Shown here: one piece after another, positions 48,060 through 59,112 of the stretch
How positions within the stretch are numbered: the first letter of the stretch is position 1
Layout of the letters: the number at the start of each line of letters is the position of its first letter
Assembly: GCF_017591425.1 (NCBI RefSeq)
Contig: NW_024466599.1
Coordinates: 73,636,501-73,700,500, forward strand
Source of the DNA: Ochotona curzoniae
Lineage: Eukaryota > Chordata > Mammalia > Lagomorpha > Ochotonidae
DNA length: 64,000 nucleotides
Reading direction: 5' to 3'
Translations under genes and position numbers: made by a program
Notes under the pieces: generated by a model
What the model was told of the DNA's origin: nothing
The model's database searches: none
What the model saw: only the letters and a program-made list of their open reading frames with translations

Positions 48060-49050
48060 GTAATTAAAAATAAAAAATTCAGGTAAAGAAATTGTCAAAA
48101 CGTAGCTTCCACACTGGAAAAAAAAAAAACAACTGAAAAAAGTGGGAAAAAGTGGAATTTCCTGACAAAAATATTTACCAAACTATAGTTAATATACAAC
48201 TTACTGAAAATACTCCATATCTTGTGCAGATTAAGCAAGACATGGGCATTTCTTATGTAATTCTTTGTATCTAAATCTATATTGGTGAAAAATAGAAGAT
48301 TGAAATAATTGGAATGGCATACCATGTTCATGGACTTGAAGTATTAGCATAGTATAGTAAATATATAAATTCTCTCCAAAATGATAAACAATTTCGTGTG
48401 GTTCTTTAAAAACAGTATTACGTATAATTTAGAGGAAGTCAGATATCTAGTGCAGTTATGAAAAGAAAGACAAAAAAGAAAAATTTGTCTACCAGAGCTC
48501 AGAAAATATATACTCACATTGTTAGAATCCTTCTGTTACTCACAAAATAATAGCACAAAGACCAGTGGCACAGAAAATAGACTCCAAAAATGTATCAATT
48601 TACGCATTCTTTAAAGAGAATATTTTGACTAAGGATTGCAAATTTTCCAAAGCAATTCAGTGAAGGAATGAGGATTTGAAACAAACAGTCATGATGTAAG
48701 TGAATATATTTGAAAGAAATTATACCCCAAATTTAGTCTTGCATCTCACATAAAAATCAATTCAAAATGCATCATAGATTTAAACATAAAAGAAACAAAT
48801 ATAAAATATTTTCAAAATGATTAATATAGGTCTAAGTGAAGAGTTTGTAAACTTCACACCAAATGCTAAATCCCCAAATGGGAGAAAAATATGATAAACT
48901 GGAATTCATAAGAACTAGAACTATCTCTTTGTGAAAACTCCTGATAATTGGCATGCAAGAAATTCCATGATCAAAACAGGGTTTTTTCAAGGGATACATC
49001 AGAGAGACTGTCGATTCGTCAGGATCTGCCAATCACTACTTTTTCATAAT
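48060..49050 (+). mobile_element. Old LINE1 ORF2 remnant, sense, reverse transcriptase to C-terminal part
   Basis: 'catgttcatggacttgaag' (48324 on) with 'tattagcatagtatagtaaa' matches 'cgtgttcatggattggaag', 'aattaatattgttaaaatg'. 'agaccagtggcacagaaaat' (48560 on) matches 'atagaccagtggaacagaat'. 'aaaatcaattcaaaatgcat' (48753 on) matches 'aaaatcaactcaaaatggat'. 'ataaactggaattcataaga' matches 'gggattacatcaaact'. The order is that of the L1 C-terminal region. The frame is full of stops. Confidence 0.72.
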
Positions 49051-49421
49051 TGACATTCTAGTTTATTTTCTGCCATATATACCTAAAACATCTATGCATA
49101 TTTCACATCCATATATATATGTATAGTGTATAATATATGTGTAATATCTAGGAGAGCTGTGTGTGTGATACATATCAAAACATAATGTAACCATTTCTAG
49201 TTCTTACTTTCACAGATGGGATTAAAATATTTTGATATTTTAGAGTCCATGTTTCTTTACAGAGCACTTTATTTTATTATTGATACTATTTTAAGATATC
49301 TATTATATTGGGGAGAAAAATGCACATTAATGGATGTTACATTCATGTACATTACATTTATGTTACAGCTTCTAAAACAACATCTAAATAGTGGATTTTT
49401 GCATCTATTTATTTATCTATT
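49051..49421. other. AT-rich spacer
   Basis: Includes 'ccatatatatatgtatagtg' type sequence near 49110-49140. Nothing else recognised. Confidence 0.4.
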
Positions 49422-49738
49422 TTGAAGATTTATTTATTGATATTGGAAAGGTAGATTTACCAAAAAGAAGGGTATACAGTGAGAAGGATCATCTATCCAC
49501 TGGTTCACTGCCCAAGTGGCCACAATCTAAGCTAATCGGAAACAAGGAGCTTCTTTTGATCTTCCACGCAGGTGCAGAGTCAAATCTTTGGGCTATCCTC
49601 AACTGCTTTTCCAGGACACAAGCAGAGAGCTGGGTGGGAAGTGGAGCAGCTGGGATATGAACCAACGCCCATATGGGATCCTGCTGCATGCAAAGGAAAG
49701 ATGGAAAGATGTTAGCCACTAGGCTACTGTGAGGGGCC
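49422..49738 (-). mobile_element. CSINE, antisense, near full length
   Basis: 'ttttgaagatttatttattg', 'atattggaaaggtagattta', 'ccactggttcactgcccaag', 'ttgggctatcctcaactgct', 'agcagagagctgggtgggaa', 'cgcccatatgggatcc' and head-proximal 'ccactaggctactgtgaggg'. A weak target duplication may exist ('tgcatctattta' at 49400 against 'tgcatttatttt' at 49739). Confidence 0.88.
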
Positions 49739-51617
49739 TGCATTTATTTTTTAATGTGGTTATACATTTTTTAAAATTAACTTTAATTTCACAAAAATGT
49801 TGAGGAAGCAATAAAATGTGTTGCCATCAATCCCTCTTTCGAACTGCCCTAGTAACACCTCTTATTAAGATATTTGTCACAGTCAACCACATCCAACATG
49901 ACCTATTTTTCATTCGATTAACAAATTCCAATAGTGAATGTTTGTAAATTTTAGGTTTTTTTTAACATCCTTTTGTGAGAGCTGTATTATGAAAATAAAT
50001 ATGTAGCATTTTTGAAAGGGTGAAAAGGCAACTAAATACATTTCACACTCACTGAATGCTTTAGTGCTATTTTTTTTTCTTTTTTTAGTTCCCATCTATT
50101 CATCTAACCAGTTCTTAATGAGATTGGTATCATTATTCCATTTTTAATGTAAGGAAACAGATGCTGTACAATTATTTTTCACCCTATTTCAAATAACTAA
50201 ATGTAAAAGTTAGTATTCCAAAATCCTTAGTTGCATATATTAGATTGTTTCTCCAACAGTGGAAAAAAAATAATGACCAGGATGTTTACATTATGGTATG
50301 CTTACTTTGTAAAGCTGACATAAATGTTTTACCTCGGTAATATAGCCAGAAGAAATATGTAGGAAACCAAAACTCTGGCAGGTATATTTTATACAATCAA
50401 ATGATCTCAGTCACCGAAAACATGTTGTTTTTGCTATTCACTCCAAAGCAACATCCCTTGGAATATTATCTGACATAGATGCCTCCCCTTTTTCTAGGTT
50501 TTTCCCCAAAGTGACTTTATTTGGTGAATATTGCTGAAAATAATCCTCCACTCTTGTCCCCTAAAAGGCTACGTTCTAGCATGTCACGAGTGATTTACGA
50601 CTATTCAGTCCCTGGCATCATCAAGAGGGTAGAATATATATTTGCCCTCAGGAAATGAAAAGGAAACATAAATAAAAATTGCATGGTTGATTGGCCTGTT
50701 TCTGGTGAGGTAAGCCACACTTAATAGGAATCACTTTTCTCTTTTTCTAGCTTGCTCTGTCACTAAAGTAAATGGATTTTTTTGTCTGAATGCTTTTCTA
50801 TGTGTTTAAAACACATTTAAGTGTTAAATTATATGATGTGAGACTTCAAATGTGAAAGAAGTCCAGATGAGATGAAATACAATTAAGTCTTGTGAGACCT
50901 GAACCGGTGCTGACCAGATTTAAAAAGTCTTATGATCGAGTAAAAAAAAAAAAAAGAAAAAAAAGAAAAAGACCACTCCCAACAGGTGAAAGACTGGGCC
51001 AGGTGTAGCAAGAATCCATGTGTTGCACAGGATTGGTCCAGAAAATGGACAAAGAATCTGAGGGAAAGAATCTGAGGTTCTTTAAATGAATTGCAGGATT
51101 ATTCAAAATATTTTGATACAAATAGTATATACAGTGTGCCTCTATCTTCAATTTCTTTGATGATCACCACTCAGTCATAATGGCACAAGTTGCTGAAGAC
51201 CTATTGATTATGACTTTGCAAAATCTTCCTTGAAAGCCTTAGCAGCTTCATGGTGATGGAAGCCTCTGCATTGTGTGCTCTCAGCACTACAAGAAGCTGC
51301 AGAGAAGTATAATCAACATACTTCTTGACAGATTGCAGTGTTCAGACTCAGACTAGCTAACTGTGCTGTCTACCAGGGAAAGCTCGCATGACAGGCTACT
51401 GGTGTTTTACATAACACCATGTGATGGGAGAATTCAGACAATGGGTGTCCGGTCTTTCATCTTTCTCTGCATACTTACCATGGAGAACGCTTGCCCAGTC
51501 TCATCCAACAAAGCTATTTATTTGCCTTGCATTTTTCCTGGAAGGCAAATGAAGGAGGAAAACAGGAAAATATACTGAATAGGCACCAGCATTCATTTAT
51601 CTTCAGTTTTCAATCAT
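49739..51617. other. 1.9 kb of unique AT-rich sequence
   Basis: An A-rich run with scattered G lies at about 50940-50972. No family or gene recognised. Frames of 61-73 codons are unconvincing. Confidence 0.38.
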
Positions 51618-51631
51618 AAAATCTATTTAGA

Positions 51632-51961
51632 GGGCACGGCGGCGTGGCCTAGTGGCTAAAGTCCTCATCTTGAATGTGCCCAAGATCCCATATTGGTGCC
51701 AGTTCTAATCCCAGCAGCCCCACTTCCCATCCAGCTCCCTGCTTGTGGCCTGGGAAATCAGTCGAGGATGGCCCAAGGCTTTGGGACCCTGCAACTGTGT
51801 GGGAGACCTAGAGGAAGTTCCTGGATCCTGGCTTTGGATTGGCATAGCATCGGCATTTGAGCTCACTTGGGGAGTGAATCATCGGATGGAAGATCTTCCT
51901 CTCTGTCTCTCCTCCTCTCTCTATATCCGCCTTTCCAACAAAAATAACATAAATCTTTAAA
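51632..51961 (+). mobile_element. Full-length young CSINE, sense, with target site duplication
   Basis: Head 'gggcacggcggcgtggccta', 'gtggctaaagtcctcatctt', B-box-like 'agttctaatcccagcagccc', 'cctgggaaatcagtcgagga', 'gtgaatcatcggatggaaga', 'tatatccgcctttccaacaa' and a short A tail. Flanking 14-bp duplications 'aaaatctatttaga' (51618-51631) and 'aaaatctatgtaga' (51962-51975) differ at one base. Confidence 0.94.
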
Positions 51962-51975
51962 AAAATCTATGTAGA

Positions 51976-53424
51976 GATTATGTCCCTTTTAAACATACAA
52001 ACACACATGATAATTAAGAAGTTTTAATAACTTCCCACAAGCATTTGCAGTTAGCTACTGGAAGCTAAATGGCAGTACAGTCAACTCCGCTCTAATTTTC
52101 TAAACTGTTATTCTGAAAATTATTTGTGCTCAGAATTCTCATCAAGGAGCACAGAAAGACATTTTTAAATACCTTTAATCTATCAAATATTGTCATAAAA
52201 TCAGTGTGAGGAAAATTATACAACTTAAAATAATTGTCACCTGCTCATCGTTGGAGAAGTAAAACATTGTAGGCAAAGTTTGCACAGCCAGAAATTAACA
52301 AAGTGTCAGATGCTAAGACCTGTGTCATCTGACAACAACCCATGCATTCATAACTTAGGAATTAAGATGTGAGAAAAAAAATATTTGTCTTCTGGTTCCT
52401 AATCATTTTGTATTTGTCAAGTACAAGGTTTGTCCCAATCTCCGGTTGAGGTCTTATGAAATTTTCCTTCTATATGTTATGGTTTTGTATGGTTAAAACC
52501 ACTAACAGCTTGGTGATGTACCTGTGAAACAAACATGCATGATCTTCAGCAAGGTGCTTGTCCATCCTTATGGATCCATAAATACCTCTTATGACAGATT
52601 AGGTGGCAATATCACAGGTTTGTTCCTAAAGCTATTCATGTGCAGGAAAGAAAGCCATATCCCCTCCAAGAAAACCAGGTGTTGTGGTTGTAACACAAAA
52701 AATGGAGATTCAAAAATGCTTCAGTTTCCAACTGCATTTTGGCTTCATTTTACATGTAACTTCCTGCTGTGCTGCTAGGTACCAATGGAAAAAGCCTCCA
52801 CTCATAAATTCTAAGTGATCATCGAAATTACTTAAGCAGAATCAAAAGAAAAATTATGAAACAATCCATTCACAATTGTCAATAAACCATATACAGAAAG
52901 AAGTGAAGATGATTTTAATATGTCTCATTGACAGCACTAAATCCCTGGAAAACCCGCCCATGACAATCATCACATTCCGTTGCTCGATGACAAATCCGCT
53001 CACGCAAAAGTCAAGATATGCAGAGCTAGGAGGAACTTCCTCAGTTTTTCCCATCATTCTTCTTGTATACCTTTTCCTCAGCTATCCTCCTTCACTCTCC
53101 CTCTTTGTTCTCTGTTCCATAACCGTTGTTTCTTCACCTTTCCATATGTTGAAAATGTTCCTCCTACTCCGGTAGTATCGTCATTATTGCAGGATGTGGT
53201 AGTCACACATGTACTCCAATGCCAAAGAAATAATTATAATTATAAGCAGGTTGTGAATCCAAAATCTAAATTCTAAGGTATATCCAGAAGGCTCCTGATG
53301 CTCTTGCTAACCTATACCCGCCTTTTCATTTGTTTTTCTCGAATGCCTGGGTTTCTTTTTCAATCATGTTATCACTACCTATAATATGAAAATAAAAGTT
53401 ACACCTTCTCTGATATGTTGCATC
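51976..53424. other. Unique sequence
   Basis: No element recognised. Overlapping frames 52876-53175 (99 codons) and 52980-53276 (98 codons) have no domain. Confidence 0.38.
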
Positions 53425-53660
53425 ATCATTGTAAGTACAGATTCTTGAGTCACAGACATGCATGACATCATTCTAAGATTTCTAAGCAATATGCTTTTCA
53501 GTAAGATACTTGTACTATAAAGCACTTATACTCCACAAATCTATAAAATCATGTATAATAGTTTCTCTCCAGGAACCTTAGTTTGATGATTTGAAGACAA
53601 ACTGTACTCACAGTATTTAATACAGTGCTAAGTATTGTGTACTAAGCACTCTTTACGGTG
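53425..53660 (+). mobile_element. Probable MIR SINE, sense
   Basis: 'gtaagtacagattcttgagt' with 'cacagacatgcatgacatca' resembles the MIR head ('..gagcacagactctggagtc', 'agactgcctgggttc'). 'agtttgatgatttgaagac' and 'acagtgctaagtattgtgta' resemble its 3' half. Heavily diverged. Confidence 0.4.
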
Positions 53661-54383
53661 GTAAGTGTTGAATGCTTTAATGAGCTTAGTTGGTAATCTG
53701 CAGAGAGAGCCATGTCACACACACACACCCCGAGCCAACAAACACATTACCTTGTGTGCAAATAAGAGTTTTCTAGTGCGTTTCAGCTAAGGAGCTGGAG
53801 GTGAAGAAATGGCTTCAGTGGAGCCAGTGCAACTCAAAGCATCTTGGTAAAGCCTGACAGAACATTCAGCATCTTAAAAATAGGAGAACTGCAACAGAAA
53901 GTAGTGGTTGGGTTGGTTCCTTTTGTTAAGGAACTGCTTATAGAAACTAGAAAGAGTACGAGAGTAATAAAGTTACTAAAACACCTTCATTTAACCAAAA
54001 GCCTCATTTCAGAGCTCTGAAATTTAAAGCCGCATGATGCATTTGTGATGGTTTCAATTTGAGACAGCAGTAGCCAGCCATGACCCTTAGAAGCATTCAG
54101 GATTCCAGAAAGAACAAAATGTAAGTGAAGTGTTATCTACCATCCTTTCCTCTTCTGCTCATTCTGTTCTTCCTCATCCAAGCCTGGATCCTTCCTTCAG
54201 AGAAAGAGATCTGAAGCAAAGGAAGGGAAGAACACAAGAAAAATAAAAAGAAATTTGGTTTAGCAGTAAATGTTTTCTGTAATTGTCTTGACTTAGGAGA
54301 AGAGTGGCAATATTAAAATCCAAAGTTCAACAAATTAACCTAGGGAGAAAAAACTCTTAAAAATATTTTTTAAATTTCCCTTT
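53661..54383. other. Unique sequence
   Basis: A short CA run at 53718-53728. Nothing else recognised. Confidence 0.4.
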
Positions 54384-54682
54384 TTTAAAAAAACATTTAT
54401 TTATTTATTTACTTTATTGGAAAGGCAGATGTACCGAGAGGAGGAGAGACAGAGAGGAAGATCTTCCATCCGATGATTCACTCCCAAGTGAGTGCAATGG
54501 CTGGTGCTGCACCAATCCGAAGCCAGGATCCAGGAACTTCCTCTGGGTCTCCCACACAGGTGCAGGGTCCCAAGTCTTTGGGCCACCCCCAACTGCTTTC
54601 CCAGGCCACCAGCAGGAAGCTGGACGGAAGGTGGAGCTGCCAGGATTAGAACAGGCACCCATATGGGCGCATTCAAGGAGAG
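54384..54682 (-). mobile_element. CSINE, antisense, broken near its head (left arm of a fold-back)
   Basis: 'acatttatttatttatttac' tail, 'ggaaaggcagatgtaccgag', 'gaagatcttccatccgatga', 'caggaacttcctctgggtct' and 'cacccatatgggcgcattca'. It breaks off at 'aggagaggac' around 54674-54684, where the tRNA-like head should follow, and sense tail sequence takes over. Confidence 0.88.
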
Positions 54683-54750
54683 GACCTCTCTGTCTCTCTC
54701 CTCTCTGTACATCTGACTTTCCAATAAAATAAATAAATCTTTTAAAAAAT
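54683..54750 (+). mobile_element. Sense CSINE tail joined head-on to the preceding antisense copy
   Basis: 'cctctctgtctctctcctct', 'ctgtacatctgactttccaa' and an A-rich end. It shares the variant TACATC with the antisense arm (54430 region), where the other copies with this part preserved carry TATATC or other variants, suggesting both arms come from one element. Confidence 0.82.
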
Positions 54751-55499
54751 TATAAAAAAAAAGAAATAAGTGTCACTCAAACATGACTGTATTTGTCTCA
54801 CCTCTAGGTTTTAATTTCTGAATTTCTTGGGCATGTCAGAGCTCCTTAGAGAAAGGACTGTCTCCAGCGGCGAGAAAGGAAAAGTGAAATACAAATTGGA
54901 ATATCTTATTGTATTCTTACAAACAGATTTTGTATTAATATGCATAAGGTTAAAACATCTTGAGCGGTTTATTTGGCCACACATAGTAGAATATGATTAG
55001 CAAAATATCTAGCAATGCTATCAAGTCCTTTGATTAAATTAGAATTTGATAATGGCATTACGGTTTTACACGAGATTAACTTTTGGAGTTAATTCACATA
55101 AAAGTTTTCAGTGACAATGAGATAACAAGTGGCATTTTATCCTCAAAAATTCAGAAAGTGGGTTTTACGCTACACTTGGAATTTGTATGTTTCAAATTAT
55201 TTTGATGTAGAACCTTTGAAAATATGTGATGCGTTCTCATGTCCTTGGAAATAGTTTTGCTACAGTGTTACACCCCTCTACCTCAGTCCTAGCTCCATTT
55301 TTCTTTCTGACATAGTTTTTCATCGATATTGCTTTTACGGTTCTATCACAGATTCCCTTTCTAACAAATCTTACATTTTACCAGGTCATAGATGTAAATA
55401 ATTTGTACTTTGGTGAATATTTGGTAAACTTAGCTTACTATCAAATGTAGGTGAGTGGAAATTTAAGATAGTTGGAAAATCATCTTTGAGCTGAACAAA
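54751..55499. other. Unique sequence
   Basis: No repeat or gene recognised. Confidence 0.4.
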
Positions 55500-55996
55500 T
55501 TTAACTATGTCTTATTTTTCTCCAAACCTCCACTGCCCCATATTTCCCTCTACCAATCCACCAGAACCCCTTCACCCTCCCCTCCCCTCCCGTGCAGCAA
55601 CTTCTACGATTTCATGCTTCATCCTTGCTCTTCCAGATATCTGCCTGGCCCTTGTCTGAGTCCCCCAAACTTTGATCACTTTGGAGAGATGGTCTACCCA
55701 TCTTTCAAGATTGCTCATCTCTCCAGAACAAAGGGCACCACTCCTTAAACATGCCATCACATTTTGTGCATCATTATATATTAACTCCCTGCTGTACTAC
55801 AGCTGTTTATTATCCAGTTTGTCTCTTGCATTGTAAAGTGAATTCTGGCAACGAACACCGACTCTTATTCAGCCTTGCAGTTTGCGCCAGTGCTACCTGT
55901 CTGCCAATTTGCAAAAATGTTTTGCTAGTTATGGGTAGATTGAATAAATAAATTTCTGAGTGGATAAGTGAGTGAATGAATGAATGAATGAATAGA
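55500..55996 (+). mobile_element. LINE2 3' end, sense, diverged
   Basis: Pyrimidine-rich 55545-55600, then 'cccatctttcaagattgctc', 'ctccttaaacatgccatcac', 'ccagtttgtctcttgcattg' with 'taaagtgaattctggc', and the end 'gattgaataaataaatttct' with GAAT repeats. The order resembles the mammalian L2 tail ('..tctccctcactagaatgtaagc..', 'caataaatatttgttgaatgaatga'). Left edge approximate. Confidence 0.45.
55972..55993. repeat. (GAAT)n microsatellite
   Basis: About five GAAT/GAGT units at the end of the L2-like tail, a usual place for this repeat. Confidence 0.85.
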
Positions 55997-56218
55997 ACTT
56001 GGATTATACTAATATTATTAACTAGTTTTGTTCTTACTTTTGGTAGTTTTAGGGCTATTTCACTGTTTCACAAAAATTTGTGACAGGGTATCTATCCACT
56101 TTGGATTTTTTTTTTATTATTTTGCTATGGTAATGATGATTTGTTAATATTGTTTTTTTTTAAGTACATGTTTAGAGATGGTTCCTGTGTTAGTAACTGA
56201 CCAAAAACATTGTACCTT
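55997..56218. other. AT-rich spacer
   Basis: T runs at about 56107-56115 and 56151-56161. Nothing else recognised. Confidence 0.4.
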
Positions 56219-56266
56219 GAGAAATTGATGGTGGTGATGGTGGAGAAATTGATGGTGGTGATGGTG
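56219..56266. repeat. Perfect 24-bp tandem duplication
   Basis: Two identical adjacent 24-bp units (56219-56242 and 56243-56266), each starting 'gagaaattgatggtgg' and ending 'tgatggtg'. The GATGGTG core is itself repetitive. Confidence 0.95.
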
Positions 56267-56895
56267 AGAAAGGATGTGAAACAGAAGGCTGGAGAATAAG
56301 ATACATTTGAAGACTGAGAAACTACAGACAAATCCAAAGCAAGGAATACTGTGAATGTCCTATCAGCCTTACTTTTAACCAGTTCTATTTACAGTAACTC
56401 ATAACCTTCAATAATTTTTATAACCCTGAGACAAATCATGCAAAGTGCTGTTCTCCTGATAATTTAGTGAGAAGTAACTCACTTTACTAATGGTGCTACT
56501 TCAAAAATTATAAAAGTTTCAAAAGTTAAAAAAAATTACTTGAAGTTATATACAAAAAAATAATACCAGAAAGAATACATTATTGGCCTAAGACTTCTAG
56601 CAAAACCCTTGTAATTTCCTAAGTTAAGCCAAACCTTTTCAAACATCCTAAATGTGAGAAGGTGGATACAAAAGGCAAATATTGCACAATCTCCATTGTA
56701 GGAATAATCTAACAGAAGCTCGAACTGACAGTGGAAACACATGACCCTTACCTTGGTCAAGAAATGGGTGGAGGTGGACAGTCAGCCCAGTACCAGAGAT
56801 GATGGTTGAAGTGCAGCTTATCCGTAAAATCCGAGCTTTCAAGATCAGTCAACTCCACCATCATAGCTAATAATACTCCAATTTTGTAGATTTTT
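56267..56895. other. Unique sequence
   Basis: No element recognised. Antisense frames of 64-74 codons lack motifs. Confidence 0.4.
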
Positions 56896-56910
56896 AAAAT
56901 TGTTAACCAC

Positions 56911-57244
56911 GGGCCCGGAGCGGTGGCGCAAGTGGTTAAGTCCTCGCCTAGCACGCCTGGGATCCCATATGGGCGCCGGTTCTAATCCCGGCAGCCCCGC
57001 TTCCCTTCCAGCTCCCTGCCTGTGGCCTGGGAAAGCAGTCGAGGACAGCCCAAACCTTTGGGAACCTGCACCCGCGTGGGAGACCCGGAAGAGGCTCCTG
57101 GCTTCGGATCGGCATAGTATCGGCCCGTTGCGCTCACTTGGGGAGTGAATCATCGGACGGAAGATCTTCCTCTCTGTCTCTCCTCTCTGTATATCTGCCT
57201 TTCCAATGAAAAAATAATAAAAATAAATCTTTAAAAAAAAAAAA
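56911..57244 (+). mobile_element. Youngest-looking CSINE, sense, full length, perfect 15-bp target duplication
   Basis: Head 'gggcccggagcggtggcgca', A-box-like 'tggcgcaagtgg' (56923-56934), B-box-like 'ggttctaatcc' near 56979, 'ggcctgggaaagcagtcgag', 'gacccggaagaggctcctgg', 'gaatcatcggacggaagatc', 'ctgtatatctgcctttccaa' and a pure A tail of about 15. The repeats 'aaaattgttaaccac' at 56896-56910 and 57245-57259 are identical. Many CpGs remain. It is the best copy here for a family reference. The 141-codon antisense frame is SINE-derived. Confidence 0.97.
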
Positions 57245-57259
57245 AAAATTGTTAACCAC

Positions 57260-58559
57260 ATAGATTCCAAATGTGCTCACTAAAAAAAAAAAAAGATGTT
57301 GATAAGGTGATGGATGTCTTAATGAACTTAATTGAAATTTTCCAGAATTTGTGTAGAGCGCTACATGGTACTGTGCTTCATATGTAAACATTATCATTTA
57401 CCAGTCAAAAATAAAGAAATGAAACTGGAAAGTTTGATAATCAATGAGTTTGTTAAAATGATTTTCTAACAGAAAGATCTCATCCTTTTAAATACGTAAA
57501 ATATGTAAAATAGCTCATAAGCTCAATACGTAGTCATTGTTATGAACCCCCATTTGATCTAAGCACTGAAGTTTCCAAATTCTAAATTCTTACATTCTTA
57601 GTGAATAAACAAAAGCAAAACTATATTTTATGATAGCAGTAGAACAGTCTTATCCAAGGCTGTTTATTTTGTCTGTCTCTTCACATTTTATGATATTTTA
57701 TTCTTATAGTATTTTTATCATACATTCGTGCGTGCTTTGCTAAAATGTGGTAAACATATTTTGATTCAGGGTAAATTATTTATATGAATTTAAATGAGAG
57801 TAATTTAAAAACGTGTATTGCAGATGAAAATATTTTAGTTTTTGCTTTCTACTTACTTAATGTAAAACAGGTTCTAGGTATTAGTGAATTTTTATGCATC
57901 AGAAAAATGATATGTACCCAACCTTTTGAAGTGAATGCATTCAAGACCAGTTGAGGTGCCCCCCAAAACCACACTCATGATGAAAACAAGCAAAAGCTTT
58001 GTACTCATATGGACAGTTTTGGTGAAGCTTTGAAAACTTTAATAAAAATGTGTATTAATCCCTTTGCCAGGAAAAGCTACAAAATGTGGAGACAGTAAGC
58101 TAATGAATCTTCCAATATAAAGAAATGATCTAGTTAATAAAAGGGCTACCTCAATTGGATGTATGTTACTTTTGAAATTTATACTGATTAACGATTGAAC
58201 TCATGAATGTTACGACTAAATGCTGGAGCGTTAGAGTTTGAACTAGAGGCTGCCCATCTCTGTTACTCCATTCACAGGTCCATTTTGTAAAGCATAATCC
58301 TGTCCAACCTGATCCCTTTATAGATTGTTATGTAGATCAAATGCATGCAGGAGTTCTCTGTAAATTCTAAACTTTGAAAAATCAACCAAAACCAGTGCAG
58401 AAAAACAAAGAAATATTCCGTGCAAGCTGCTCATCATTGCCGAGCAGCAATTTGGAGGATTTGCGATTATGTCTGGCAATCGGATGGTCTCCCACACTTG
58501 TTCCTTTCCATTATTCTTCCCACGATGGCACATGGCATGATCCACCCCCACCTTAAGAG
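57260..58559. other. Unique sequence
   Basis: A12-13 run at about 57282-57294. The longest frame of the window (166 codons, antisense 58318-58818) begins in the next block and ends here. It has no recognisable domain, and no splice or promoter context could be identified. Confidence 0.4.
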
Positions 58560-59112
58560 ACCTTAAGCATTTTCCATCTTTCTTTGACTTCGGATCAGGA
58601 TATCGAAGATAAAAGGCCTTCCAGGCTGGATCTTGTCTACCCTCCTGGGGCCATGTTCTCCTCCACTTCTCAGCGCACTCAGATCCTGCTTGCCATGCTC
58701 CCCAGAGGCTTCCCCGGTGCAGTGCCCTCACCTGGTCCGCTGAGCAGGCCTGTAGCACTCTTACTGTGCCTCCCTTGCTATGCAAATGCACACACATGCC
58801 TACACTCATGCATCCCATTGGAGTCTTGCTAACCTTGAGAATCTTATTTCTTCTCCATATTAAGCTTCACTAACTGCGGAAACAGATGGAAGATGCTTTA
58901 CCATGAAAGACATCCTGGCCCTATTCAATATCCCTTCTATAACCCTTTTAACAGGACAAGTATGCTGATACTTGTACGATGGTCTGGCTTCTGATTATTG
59001 TCTTCTTGTAAATTGAAATCTCCATGTGAACAGTGATTATTTCTGCTCATGGATGTATTTCAGTTCCAAGCACTACAACCTGGTACTAAATAAATATTAG
59101 TTCAACAAACAA
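58560..59112 (+). mobile_element. LINE2 3' end, sense
   Basis: 'cttcttgtaaattgaaatct' (59001 on) with 'ccatgtgaacagtgattatt', 'gatgtatttcagttccaagc' and 'tactaaataaatattagttc' matches the L2 tail 'agaatgtaagctccatgag', 'ggcagggacttt', 'gtatccccagcgcctagaac', 'gctcaataaatatttgttg'. The 5' part (58610-58850, CT-rich) fits L2 less well. An octamer ATGCAAAT lies at about 58781-58788. Confidence 0.5.

Noticed and set aside
56911..56995. tRNA gene-like head with A- and B-box patterns
   Set aside because: It belongs to the tRNA-derived SINE; there is no cloverleaf with an anticodon arm of a functional tRNA and the SINE body follows directly.
56845..57270. 141-codon antisense frame
   Set aside because: Most of it lies inside the young SINE at 56911-57244; its sequence is the SINE translated. 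The same applies to the frames at 3961-4302, 4052-4408, 16960-17382, 39032-39352, 46563-46844 and 54401-54724.
58318..58818. 166-codon antisense open frame, the longest in the window
   Set aside because: No recognisable domain and no supporting splice, promoter or polyadenylation context. It overlaps an L2-like stretch. One frame of this size is not surprising in 64 kb.
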